Part shown: piece after piece, positions 1-10,229 of the stretch | Layout of the letters: the number at the start of each line of letters is the position of its first letter | Position numbering within the stretch: the first letter of the stretch is position 1 | Assembly: GCF_003672135.1 (NCBI RefSeq) | Contig: NC_039518.1 | Coordinates: 3,782,001 to 3,846,000 of the forward strand | DNA length: 64,000 nucleotides | Direction: 5' to 3' | Origin: Ooceraea biroi | Lineage: Eukaryota; Arthropoda; Insecta; Hymenoptera; Formicidae | Position numbers and translations under genes: made by a program | Notes under the pieces: generated by a model | The model's input: the letters and a program-made list of their open reading frames with translations, nothing else | Database searches by the model: none | What the model was told of the DNA's origin: nothing

Positions 1-290
1 CAACTTGGCAGTGAATCATAGGTAAAAAAAGAGAGAAAGCAGGCGAAGGATTGCTCTCTCTCTAAGGAAAGAAGAGTGGGGGTAAGAGCGAAGAGTGGGG
101 AAGACGCGAACAGAGAGAGAAAGAGATCCTCCACCTACTTTCCGTCCTTTTCTAGCTGTGCTTCACGTTTTGCACTTCACGCTCGGTCTATTCTTACTAT
201 GTCTATGATTGCTACTAAGCGGTTGAGTTTACTGAATGCGGCCATTAAGGGGATGCTGAAGCTGCTAATGAACTTCTTCGCGATGGTGCT
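1..290. other. No recognisable gene
   Basis: This purine-rich then mixed sequence shows no protein similarity that I recognise. A reading frame opens here and runs into the foldback that follows, but its composition is not protein-like. Confidence 0.5.
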
Positions 291-605
291 GCCATTTGCA
301 CAAATATTTGCTTTTTATAAAAATTTGACAAGTTGTACGCACAAAATTGCACCCGTCCACCCTCGACATAAAATAAAGGAATATAATGAAGCTTTTCGAA
401 GTGACTTTAGAAGCGTAATAAAAACGATATATTGATAATAGGTCAAAGTTTGATCTATTATCAATATATCGTTTTTATTACGCTTCTAAAGTCACTTCGA
501 AAAGCTTCATTATATTCCTTTATTTTATCTCGAGGGTGGACGGGTGCAATTTTGTGCGTACAACTTGCCAAATTTTTATAAAAAGCAAATATTTGTGCAC
601 ATGGC
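291..605. repeat. Foldback (near-perfect palindrome), 150-bp arms
   Basis: Bases 298-447 are repeated in reverse complement at 449-598 with only about three mismatches and almost no loop; weaker pairing extends to 291-605. It could be a foldback MITE. Part of the arm (about 367-425) reappears once, diverged and without a partner, near 34300-34360, so the sequence is a dispersed repeat and not a one-off hairpin. No coding potential is credible. Confidence 0.85.
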
Positions 606-917
606 ATGAAAATGTGAAAAATGAGCAAATTTACTAGAATATTTATAATTTGTTGGTCAACACCTAGTGAATTTGTTCACTTTTCGCATTTTCACTCCGT
701 GAAGAGATACGTAATAGACATCTAGCTCTCTTCAATCTGCCATCTTGGTTTTGTGACGTCATGGAATAATACGGAATTCTTGCATCCCATATCTTCATTT
801 TTCACCTTTTCCCTACAAACAAATATTTTTGTATTCTTGAAACCTGTAAAATGTGCGAGAAAGGAGGATGTTAAAAAAGTGCCGATTTCTGCTCAAAAAG
901 GGGCGTATCCCGTTTGC
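606..917. other. Intergenic, nothing recognised
   Basis: No protein, RNA or terminal repeat was recognised between the foldback and the long-TIR element. Confidence 0.5.
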
Positions 918-1532
918 ACCACTGATATATATTATAACTGGATAGCGGATGCCCTATCCCACGGCGAAAATTTCTGTGCCGATATGAACGGCGCCATATT
1001 GGAAAAAGCATGGCATTTTCGGACATCTTCGGTAGCCGTCGCGAGTCGTCGTGTCCGCAGTCGTATATACGCGCAGTTTTGCGGATATATCAAAGCCGTC
1101 GGCGGTGATGTTAAAGGGAGAGCCGCTAGCGGTGTTACATGTTTTGACATTAGCTAACTCGTCGGCGCGTTGGACAAAGCGAGTGAACCAGGGTTGCGAA
1201 AAAATAATTACTTTTCCAATTAATTACTATACGTAATTAACCATTGATTTGAGCAAAATTAATTAAAGCATCTTCAATTAAAAATTGATTTAAGCGCATT
1301 TAATCGAAAATATTTTAATTGACAATTGATTCAAGCGAATTCAATTAAAGATCGTTTAATTGACGATTAATTCGAGCGTATTTAATTAAAGATCGTTTAA
1401 TTGAAGATTGATCTTAGCAAATTCAATCGAAGGTCGTTTAATTGAAGATTGATTTTAGCAAATTTAATCATTTAATTTAATTTTCAATCATAAGTATTTT
1501 AATTCTGGAAGTAACATTTTGAATCATGCCCC
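918..1532 (+). repeat. Left long TIR of the 918-5218 element
   Basis: It pairs with 4601-5218. The inner half (about 1195-1490) consists of AT-rich subrepeats with alternating AATTGA/TTTAAT cores, typical of subterminal transposase-binding arrays (inference). Outer sequence is ACCACTGATATATATTA. Confidence 0.8.
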
Positions 1533-2112
1533 CGCCCCCCTGGAAATAATCTTGCTGATGCCCTTGCTATAATAGCATAAAAAAATACTCATTAATATTA
1601 CGTAACCCAGATAGTACACATAGTTTTATGAATATTCTTATGGAGTGCAAATGTTCTTATTTTCAGAATATTCGAATTGAATATTCTATAATGATACGTA
1701 GAATGTTACAATTAGATATCGTATATTCATAATAAAGAAGAATGTTTGTAAAATATTCTTCGTGAACATTTTTAGAATATTCGTTCAGAACGATTTTAGA
1801 ATATTCATCGAGTTTATGTATTGCACATTATACATAACGTTACAATGTTTTATATATAATTATATATGGATCTGTGTCTAATATATAATTATATATACCC
1901 ATACAGCACAAGATCGTTCTATGATCATTCATAGAATAATATCGGAGAATGTTTAGAATATTCTCACATAATGCTTCAGAGTTTCTGTGAACCTTTCATG
2001 GAACATTTGAAATAGACAAAAACTCACATTCTCTGAATGTTCTATAAATATTCTGTACCATATTCTATGAACATTTTGCGTATGTTTATGGACTGTTTCT
2101 ATAGGATATTCT

Positions 2113-2685
2113 ACACTCTAAATAATAAGGGTTTGAAATTTCAAACACTTTCGTTGTCGCCGTTTTCAAGATGTTTATTAATGTTTGACATTTCAAACAT
2201 TTATAAGTGTTGGGTTTGTGGTTGGTGTTTAATTATATTACACGCGTAAGGTGTTTGATTTTCTACTTAATTGAAATTTCCTGCAAATCAAATGTTTATA
2301 TGTTTTAAGTCTAACGAATTTGTTGGCGCGTAGTGGATGAATTGGTTCCTAGAGCGAGAGATTATCAGATTACTGCATCTTAGTCCGACCATCAGATTAT
2401 CAGATATTCCCAGTGTATCGCGATTTAATAAATACCTTGTTAGGCAACTCTTGCTCGCGAGAAACTGCGCCGCGAGCGCCATCTGGTTTGTTGAAATTTT
2501 GTAAGAATTCAGTGCTTAAGTTTGTAAGTGTTTGTTTCATAAGTGTGTAATTAGAAAGTGTTTGAAATATAAATCTGTTTGACTTTCTAATAATCAAACA
2601 CAAATTGTGTTTTATTTTGTTCCCGTTTAAAAATCAAACGTATATATTTGTTTAATTTGACTCATGTTTGATTTTAGCAAAACAA

Positions 2686-2724
<39 letters not shown>

Positions 2725-2837
2725 CAATGTTTGAAATTCAAACGCTTTTCCACTTGCGTTTGATAAGTCAAACATTATTTCTGCTTAAATGTGTATAATT
2801 CAAACACTTAATTACGATGAAGCCATTTTTAGAGTGT
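2113..2837. mobile_element. Non-autonomous element with ACACTCTAAA ends and 12-bp flanking repeat
   Basis: Terminal inverted repeats ACACTCTAAA/TTTTAGAGTGT are flanked by a perfect direct repeat ATAGGATATTCT at 2101-2112 and 2838-2849. A target duplication that long (at least 9 bp) would fit a Mutator-like mechanism, but this is inference. The interior has repeated TTTGAAATTTCAAAC-type motifs and a (TA)n microsatellite at about 2690-2723. There is no gene. Confidence 0.65.
2690..2723. repeat. (TA)n microsatellite
   Basis: An uninterrupted run of alternating T and A lies inside the 2113-2837 element. Confidence 0.9.
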
Positions 2838-3431
2838 ATAGGATATTCTAGGAATATTGTGGGAAATATTATAAGAAATAAAATATTATAAGAATATTCA
2901 TTGAAATATCATTAGAATATTCTGAGTACTTACCAAATAACATACCAATAACATTTAGAACATTTGTGGAACTATTTATGAATATTCTTTTCGAATATTC
3001 TTAGAATATATGGAAATCATGTTGTTAGAATATTCTCCGAATATTTTGTGCTGTATGGGTATAAGCCTTGCATCATGTATAAATATACATAAACACAAGT
3101 ATGATTCAGATGCATTCATATATAATTGTATATGATTCTATATAAACTAGGAATAAGTGTTTTCGCTCCGCACCGCTATGTGGTGCACGCGTCGAGTTCT
3201 TACTCGACGTTAAGATTTAGCCTGACAGTTATATAATAAAGTTAATGTACACGCCTTGGCATATTAATTTTTTTTTGAGAATTTTTACGCTTGCGGCACA
3301 GAGACTCCCATGGATGTCCATGTAGTTCACGCACGCAAGCAATTTGAAGTTAGAAAACTTCGGACTTCAGATTATAATAAATAATATGTTTTACTACTAA
3401 CATATCTTTAATAATATACAAATATATATAT

Positions 3432-4208
3432 CCCAGGCAGCACATGTTAGCCTAATATATGTTTCTTAGACGTATCTAATGTCTAAGAAACATAAAGTAC
3501 CATTTAAGAAACGGTTTAGATAAAAACCGTTTTTAGACCTAAATTTTAAAAACGTATTTTTCACGTTTCCACAGAAACGAAAAATGTGTTTTATTAAATT
3601 GATTTGAAATTATATAATTAATATAGAAAAAAATAATAATTTCTACTTACTTTGCGAGTATTACTTAGTTTTACATCATACGTTTCAATGTACTCGATTA
3701 TGGAACAAGAGACAAAAATCAACACAAGTGTGTGTGATTCTCACCTCTGATTCACCAAGCGACCGATAAATGGCCAGGCCAGACGTGACGTTCTCGCAAG
3801 TAACATTTGTGTTATCACCTTATAAATAACCATCCGGAAAACCGATCCAATACTCTTTTCTTCTTCTTTTCTTTTGAAACTTTTGAGATCACTATTACTT
3901 GAAGTGATATTTCAAAAGAGTGAGATTCCACTACACGAAATTTAGAGAGTAATTCATAAAATATAAAAATCTAGTTTTTTACAAAAATGTGACTTAACTC
4001 TGTCTATCTTTGAGGCACTGATATATAGAATTGATAAATATTTTTCTGATGGTTTCTGAAACGGTTTTTTTGCCGAAAAAGAAACGTTTCTTCTAACGTT
4101 TTTTCGTTGGACATTTTTCTCCTAAATAAACGTTTTGATAAAATGGTTATGAAACGTTACGGCAAAACGTTTATGAAACGGTTTTGAAACCAATGTGTGC
4201 TGCCTGGG
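3432..4208. mobile_element. 777-bp element with CCCAGGCAGCACA ends
   Basis: Begins CCCAGGCAGCACATG and ends TGTGTGCTGCCTGGG, flanked by ATATATAT on both sides. The interior holds repeated AAACGTTT/AACGGTTT motifs and no gene. It belongs to the CCCA..CAGCACA-ended family seen four times in this window. Confidence 0.7.
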
Positions 4209-4600
4209 ATATATATCATATTCATTTATATATAAGCATATCTATTTATATATGGACAAAAATGATATATAATTTTGTATAACCAGTTTTGTCTGAGTAT
4301 ATATAAAAAATTTTTTACCGGGATGTTCCTAGAATATTTACTAAATATTCTATAAATATGCATAGTTATTATACAGAATATTCGATAGATTATTCTACTC
4401 ACATTCAAAAAATATTTATAATAGTGCCATTCGAATGTCCTACGAACATAAGATAAATATATAAGAATGACTTATGGAATATTCCAAATATTCTTCAAGA
4501 ATATTCTTAAAACATTCATAGGAATATCTTGTGCTATCTGGGAAGCGACGGAATAATGATTTCGTGATTCAGATATGAAAAGAATATATTTACAGATACG

Positions 4601-5218
4601 GGGACAGGATTCAAAATGTTACTTCCAGAATTAAAATACTTATGATTGAAAATTAAATTAAATGATTAAATTTGCTAAGATCAATCTTCAATTAAACGAC
4701 CTTCGATTGAATTTGCTAAGATCAATCTTCAATTAAACGATCTTTAATTAAATACGCTCGAATTAATCGTCAATTAAACGATCTTTAATTGAATTCGCTT
4801 GAATCAATTGTCAATTAAAATATTTTCGATTAAATGCGCTTAAATCAATTTTTAATTGAAGATGCTTTAATTAATTTTGCTCAAATCAATGGTTAATTAC
4901 GTATAGTAATTAATTGGAAAAGTAATTATTTTTTCGCAACCCTGGTTCACTCGCTTTGTCCAACGCGCCGACGAGTTAGCTAATGTCAAAACATGTTGTA
5001 ACACCGCTAGCGACTCTCCCTTTAACATCACCGCCAACGGCTTTGATATATCCGCAAAACTGCGCGTATATACGACTGCGGACACGACGACTCGCGACGG
5101 CTACCGAAGATGTCCGAAAATGCCATGCTTTTTCCAACATGGCGCCGTTCATATCGGCACAGAAATTTTCGCCGTGGGATAGGGCATCCGCTATCCAGTT
5201 GTAATATATATCAGTGGT
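4601..5218 (-). repeat. Right long TIR of the 918-5218 element
   Basis: Reverse complement of 918-1532 with few differences (small indels and substitutions), including the AT-rich subrepeat array. The close similarity of the two TIRs suggests a fairly recent insertion despite the nested elements. Confidence 0.8.
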
Positions 5219-5400
5219 TTGCACACGAAACGATTGCACACCGCACGATTGCACACGCAATATTGCACACGTTGTATTGCACACTGTTCTATTGGACACA
5301 GCACGATTGTACACCACACGATTGGCCATCGCACGATTGCGCACGCACATTGCACGATTGGACACCGCACGATGGGACACTGCACGGATAAACTTCCGAA
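5219..5400. repeat. Degenerate minisatellite, CACACCGCACGATTG-like units
   Basis: About twelve imperfect repeats of 12-15 bp built on GCACGATTG(G/C)ACAC lie directly against the outer end of the right TIR at 5218. The reading frames over it are repetitive artefacts (His/Arg/Thr-rich). Confidence 0.8.
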
Positions 5401-5689
5401 AAGCTCCCACACCCGATTTACATATCCTTTGGTGAAAATGCTTGAAATGACTCAAAATGAATACCCTTAAATGGATTTTTACCGACAAAAAGGATAAAGG
5501 CATAAAAAGTTCAAATAAAGTAATATTGTAGTGATTGAATATTTTCAGCTGGATTTCTGTAGATGTACGGTTTTCTATGCATCATTATATATTTCTACAT
5601 GAACTTCTAATGTGTTTATTGTATATCTCGGATGTTTCTTGTACGGTACGGAAAATAAAGACATATCAGGCACACTATGGGCCGTATTC
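5401..5689. other. Intergenic, nothing recognised
   Basis: AT-rich sequence between the minisatellite and the Harbinger end; no feature was recognised. Confidence 0.5.
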
Positions 5690-6190
5690 ATAGTCGAGTC
5701 TCAAGTCAACACTTAAGACGATCTTGACCAAGTCTGTCTTATTCAATGAAGATCGTCTTAAGACCTATGGCCGGTATTCATAGTCTATTATTTTATATAT
5801 GAAAAATATGTAAAATAAGAACTTACCTGATATGGCCTATGGCCGGTATTCATAGTCGCAACTTATATATAAGTAAGACTCAAGTCAATGCTCAAGTCTG
5901 CCTGTTGATGCATAGTCGAAACTTCGCTTAAACTTGAGTCAGCAGGAATAAGATGTGCTTCTTGAAGTTAGACTTATTTACAAGCAGACTTATATGGCAT
6001 TCGATGTATTCATAGTCGTGACTTATTTTTAATAAGTACCATCTCAAGTACGTATGTATTCATAGTTATTTAACACGAACTTATTGGCTAATAAGTACAC
6101 AAATAAGTTCTATTTCATCAAGTCAAGGTCCGAGATGACTTAAGTGCTACTTAATTGGCATTTGATATATCAATATCTGACAGGTTATTC
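5690..6190 (+). repeat. Harbinger terminal/subterminal repeat array
   Basis: The motif GGCCGGTATTCATAGTC recurs at about 5690, 5770 and 5832, with shortened forms (ATTCATAGTC, GCATAGTCGAAAC) up to about 6060. It is interspersed with TCAAGT/AAGTCT motifs in both orientations. The array precedes a HARBI1-type transposase, so it is best read as the left terminal repeat with several extra copies of the end (nested or duplicated). No matching right end is visible before 10400, so that end is probably lost. Confidence 0.65.
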
Positions 6191-6204
6191 TCTTTGAGTA
6201 AAAA

Positions 6205-7675
6205 ATGGATCATTTAAATAGAATAGATCTTCCTAATATCGATGTTCCCGATGTGTGTGAAATATTTTCTGAAGATTCTGATGAAGAATTAGAAGAAAAA
6301 ATACGTGCTCCAAAACGATATATAAGAGATATGCAAAATCCATTCGAATATTATAATGATATGGAATTCAAAAGGCGATACCGGTTTAACAAGGACAGCA
6401 TTTTACAAGGAATATTACCAAAGATACACAAGCCTCTTATGAAAGTTAACAACCGTGGATTACCAGTAACTCCAGTTTTCCAGCTTTTGGTGTGTTTACG
6501 CTTTTATGCAACATCAAGTTATCAGGTAAGTGCTTATTTTACATATTTTTCATATATAAAATAATCACACACGCACACACGCACACTCACACGCGCGCAC
6601 ACACATACACACAAAAAATGTAAAAAATAAAAAAAATATAAATAATAATTGTAAAATATAAATAATAAATGTAATATAAATAAATAATAATTGTACCGAA
6701 AATATTGTAATTATATATACCATACCCCATACAATAGAAGTGATTTGAGGTCTGATGACAGACTATTTCTGATCTCAGACCCCAAGTCCTACCGAACATT
6801 TTCTGTCAAGTTCGGTAAAGTAGCTGTTGCTTAATTTCATCAATATTTTTTAATAAAGAATTATTTTATTGCACTAGCTTGTCGCAGGAGATTTGCTATC
6901 ACTTTCCCAATCAATCGTATCTCGGATTGTCTACAAAATATCCAGATTACTTGCAAGTGAAATGTTTAATATTATTAAGATGCCAGTAAATGAAGAAAAA
7001 GAACTTGAAAATCGAATACTGTTTCGACAAATAGGAACTACTATAAATAGAAATGGTTTACCATTTATCGACGGAGCTATTGATTGCACCCATATTCGTT
7101 TGACTAATATAAAATTTTACGAAATTCCGGAAATATATAGAAATCGAAAAGGATATTTCTCTCTTAATGTGCAAGCAGTTGTTGAACCTCGCATGGAATT
7201 TTTAGATGTTGTACCACAATGGCCTGGAAGCCAACATGACAGCAGAATTTTTCAAAATTCAAGATTATATGTACAATATGCTCAACGGAATTTGACTGGT
7301 TCACTTGTAGGAGATGCAGGATATCCTTGCTTGCCATTTTTATTAACACCGATAGCAAATCCAACTACCGATGCAAAAATAAGATATAATCTCGTTCATG
7401 GAAGAACCAGACAAATTGTAGAAAGAACGTTCGGTGTGTGGAAACGTCGATTTCCTTGTTTATCCAAAGGTCTTAGTAATAAGCTGATATGCAATACTAC
7501 GATTATAATGGCATGCGCTGTTCTACACAATTTATCACTTCGTTATGACAATATCTTGCCAGAAGATTTGGAGCCGTATGAAAAAATTGAAGAAATTTAA
7601 ATCGATCCGCCTCAATGGCAGCCAGGAGAAGGCTTCGCAGTACGTGCTGCTCTTATTGACAGACTGTTTGCCTGA
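6205..7675 (+). pseudogene. PIF/Harbinger (HARBI1-like) transposase, two exons, one nonsense codon
   Basis: Exon 1 runs 6205-6525 (donor CAG|GTAAGT) and exon 2 starts at 6878 after a 352-bp phase-0 intron ending in CTAG. The family is a DDE nuclease (DDE_Tnp_4) that cuts and pastes the element. Visible motifs are GAIDCTHI (first Asp), VGDAGYP (second Asp) and VERTFGVWKRRFP (Glu), and the N-terminal helices match the HARBI1 pattern. A TAA at 7598-7600 interrupts a frame that continues in phase to a TGA at 7673-7675, with typical acidic/aromatic C-terminal residues between. It is therefore a slightly damaged gene, not a functional one. Its Myb-like partner lies downstream on the other strand. 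Confidence 0.85.
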
Positions 7676-8068
7676 ATTTATGTATATATTGTATTATAAG
7701 AGAGAGAAAAATGTACGGGAGCGCGGACAGCCGAGACCGGGATTTTATTACTTACATATTATTATTTACATATTTGCATTTTTCTTGTTATAGTTCTTTA
7801 AGTTAAGAGAATACCGATTTATGTAGAAGCACATAACACATTATCTATTTTAAAAAAAGATAGTAAAAATGTAATTTTATTTTTGTTCAATTTATTCAAT
7901 ACGTAATAATTCATAAGTAAGTACAATAACAATAACACAATAAATATGATACATGAACATAAATATCTTTTTAATACTGAACATAAATATATTGAAACTG
8001 TGAACAAACATGAAAGCCATACAATGAAATATATAACAAGAAAGCGTCAAGCAAGATTGGTTACAAAA

Positions 8069-8311
8069 TTAATTACAATTTGATTTTTGTTTCTCTAATT
8101 CTAATTCTATTAATTTAACTTTAGCTTCCATTTTGCGATACTGTAATTCGTGCATTTCCTTCAAATGTTGGAGGGTTAATTCTTGGAGGGCCTTTTCGTG
8201 AGCTAGCAAATTTTTTTCTCTTTGTAATTTTATTTCGGTTATTTCAATGTCTTTATTTGTCAGTTCTTCAACACGTTGCTTTTTGATGTGTTCCAGAGAA
8301 TTATTTTCCAA
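8069..8311 (-). pseudogene. C-terminal coiled coil of Harbinger Myb/SANT-like partner
   Basis: A Glu/Lys/Leu-rich 80-residue helix (heptad-like, HLKEMHELQYRKMEAKVK) resembles the C-terminal tail of the Myb/SANT-like proteins that PIF/Harbinger elements encode to recruit the transposase to DNA. The DNA-binding part appears further upstream on the same strand (9315-9097), so this would be its last exon. Introns between them cannot be fixed from sequence alone. Confidence 0.55.
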
Positions 8312-8824
8312 AGTTTTACTTCCGCCATCAGTAAATTAAATTTTTTTTCTATTTTTCTTCTCATGAGCTACACGGATGATTGAGAAATTTTTATTAATTT
8401 TACATAAAGAAAATGATGTATTTAATAAAATCTATGTAAAATAACTGGTATATACATACCAAGCGGAGTGTATATACTAGTATCACTTTAATATGATGTT
8501 CCAGGAGATGGTTCTACATCTAGAAATGCAGAATATTGGATTTTCGTTCTTGTCAGACTAATATATTAGAATATAGACTAATGAATAATATTAAAATAAC
8601 AAAAAGTTGTATGTATTACTTGTCAAAGATAATTGCTTTTCATCATTATAACATTCTTTATTTAAAACTTCCGAGTCAATTGTGTTTTTTTGTCGTATTG
8701 TATTCTTTGCAATTATTTCTTCTTCTTCTATAATAGTAATTGACGATTCAATTGGATTCTCTCGGATTTCCCGTCTTTTTTCTATAATTATTGTATGCAA
8801 TATTAAAATTTGTTAAATATATTA

Positions 8825-9056
8825 ATTTCTTCATGTAAAATTACTAGAAATTTCTCAATCATCCGTGCTCAGAAAAGAATTTGAAAAAAACAATTTAAAA
8901 AAATGTTAGCTCACGAAATGGCCGTCGAAGAATTAACCTTCCAACACTTAAAGGAAATGCACGACTTACGCAATATCACGAAATGGAAGCAAAAGTGAAA
9001 TTAATAAAATTAGAATTACAGAAACAAAAATCAAATTCAATTAATTTCTAAATTTT
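8825..9056 (+). pseudogene. Diverged inverted copy of the Myb-partner tail
   Basis: Plus-strand sequence matches the 8069-8410 segment in reverse complement (the LAHE..ELT.QHLKEMH coding motif and the flanking TTTCTCAATCATCCGTG) but contains frameshifts. The result is a ~230-bp inverted duplication separated by about 420 bp. The duplication lies between the probable exons of the partner gene. Confidence 0.6.
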
Positions 9057-9096
9057 CAATTAATGTTTCTTTTTTAAAATTAATTTTAAACTACTA

Positions 9097-9315
9097 TATA
9101 CCCGTTATCTCAGCCTCTGATAAATCAGATGAAAATATTACTGGGGCCATCTGTAATAAATTAGGTGCAATGAGTGATACATCTGGATCTATTTCAGTAA
9201 AGTTTTCCTCTGAGCCACCTCCTGTAGCCAGTCTTGCTTAACGCTCTCTTGTTAATGCATTTCGTTGCATCGCTTTCATGTTTGCCCACAGTTTTCTGAG
9301 TTGTTGTACTGATCT
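9097..9315 (-). pseudogene. Myb/SANT-like DNA-binding exon (Harbinger partner), internal stop
   Basis: Minus-strand translation gives SVQQLRKLWANMKAMQRN, then a TAA, then ARLATGGG and an acidic tail ending at TAG. This follows the pattern of Myb_DNA-bind_5/MSANTD proteins (Q-L-x-x-x-W-x-N-x-K followed by R-x-x-T-G-G-G). A splice acceptor TTTTAG lies just upstream at about 9316. In the family this domain binds subterminal repeats and partners the HARBI1 transposase. The in-frame stop marks it as decayed. Confidence 0.65.
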
Positions 9316-9465
9316 CTAAAATTAAAATCTTGTATAATGTATGTATGTATCTAATATATATTTATAATTTAAGTTCGTAATTTAATATATATTAATAATA
9401 AATATAATAATAATTAAGTAATATTTTATATGTTAATATAATATACTATTTATATGTTTTATATA

Positions 9466-10226
9466 CAGGGTGTCCCGGGTTTTAACCGACAAACTGCGGG
9501 AGCATATTCTACTAGTGGAAATAAGAAAAAATTCTTATATCGAGTTTGCTTAGAAATGCTTTATTACAAAATTATAAACCAATATCGAAAAGAAATATGA
9601 GATAAGTAACAACGGATTTTTTCACAAAAATAAAAATTATGTACGCAATGATTTAGTGACGCATTTCAAAATGTTGTCCTTGCACATCGATACAAGCTAG
9701 ACATCGACGTAGTACAGAATTTGTTACAGTACGACATTCCTGAAAATTTGGTTGCATCTCAGTAACTGAATTAGTAATTCGTTGCTTTAAATCTATCTGG
9801 TACTCTCCTGTTAGGAAATCTACGTTGATACTCTCGTACGGCAGCTCGTGCATTTCCGTCACAGAATCCGTACACGAAATGAATATCAGTGTATTCCTCA
9901 TTTGAAAACACTTTTGGCATTCTGATAGTAATTGCTAGTTCACACGACGATTGAAATCTAACAGCTACTGTTGTGAAAGTAACAATCATACTGAATCGTT
10001 TCAACATAGTGAACATGAATACATGTGAATACACATAACATAAACATCTTCGACCTTCCAAATTCTACACTATGTTCCGTTGTTACTTATCTCATATTTC
10101 TTTTCAATATTGGTTTATAACTTTGTAATAAAGCATTTCTAAGCAAACTCGATATAAGAATTTTTTCTTATTTCCACTAGTAGAATATGCTCCCGCAGTT
10201 TGTCGGTTAAAACCCGGGACACCCTG
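9466..10226 (-). mobile_element. 761-bp Tc1/mariner-type deletion derivative, copy 1
   Basis: Begins CAGGGTGTCCCGGGTTTTAA and ends in its reverse complement, with TIRs of roughly 140 bp and TA on both sides (Tc1/mariner target duplication). Between the TIRs, on the minus strand, is the N-terminal helix-turn-helix of a DDE_3 transposase (MPKVFSNEEYTDIHFVYG..., ~50 residues; DUF4817-like). It is followed in another frame by what looks like the transposase C-terminus (SVLRRCLACIDVQGQHFE). The catalytic core is deleted, so it depends on another element. Copies 2-4 are at 32853, 43149 and 56285. Confidence 0.85.
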
Positions 10227-10229
10227 TAT

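Larger units (their letters stand above)
1898..3059. mobile_element. Nested element with CCCATACAGCACA ends
   Basis: Begins CCCATACAGCACAAGA and ends TTTTGTGCTGTATGGG, flanked on both sides by TATA, a plausible short target duplication in AT-rich DNA. It carries a further insertion (2113-2837) and GAATATTC-rich sequence. No coding sequence was recognised. Confidence 0.6.
1606..4542. mobile_element. Nested element with CCCAGATAG..CTATCTGGG ends
   Basis: It starts CCCAGATAGTACA and ends TTGTGCTATCTGGG inside the long-TIR element. Short terminal repeats of the CCCA(G/T)(A/G)(C/T)AGCACA type also bound three other elements in this window (1898-3059, 3432-4208, 14841-14923), so this is a family. 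The interior has many GAATATTC-type short palindromes but no gene. It is non-autonomous and its superfamily is unassigned. Confidence 0.6.
918..5218. mobile_element. Long-terminal-inverted-repeat DNA element with nested insertions
   Basis: The outer ~615 bp at each side (918-1532 and 4601-5218) are near-identical inverted repeats (x maps to 6136 minus x). The outer part of each TIR is GC-richer. The inner part holds several imperfect ~40-bp AT-rich units built around AATTAAAGATCGTTTAATTG. Several other elements are nested between the TIRs. No transposase is present, so this is a non-autonomous element or one whose core was replaced. Frames open in both TIRs give matching peptides only because the TIRs match. 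The superfamily is unknown to me. Confidence 0.75.

Noticed and set aside
76..435. 119-residue plus-strand frame at the left edge
   Set aside because: It runs through the foldback arm and has no recognisable domain or protein-like composition.
932..1236. Matching peptides encoded in 932-1236 and 4897-5204
   Set aside because: They match only because the two TIRs of the 918-5218 element are inverted copies.
5219..5400. CRISPR-like array
   Set aside because: Units are 12-15 bp, degenerate and without unique spacers, in a eukaryotic genome.
5191..5470. Several overlapping frames rich in His, Arg and Thr
   Set aside because: They are translations of a minisatellite and lack any domain.
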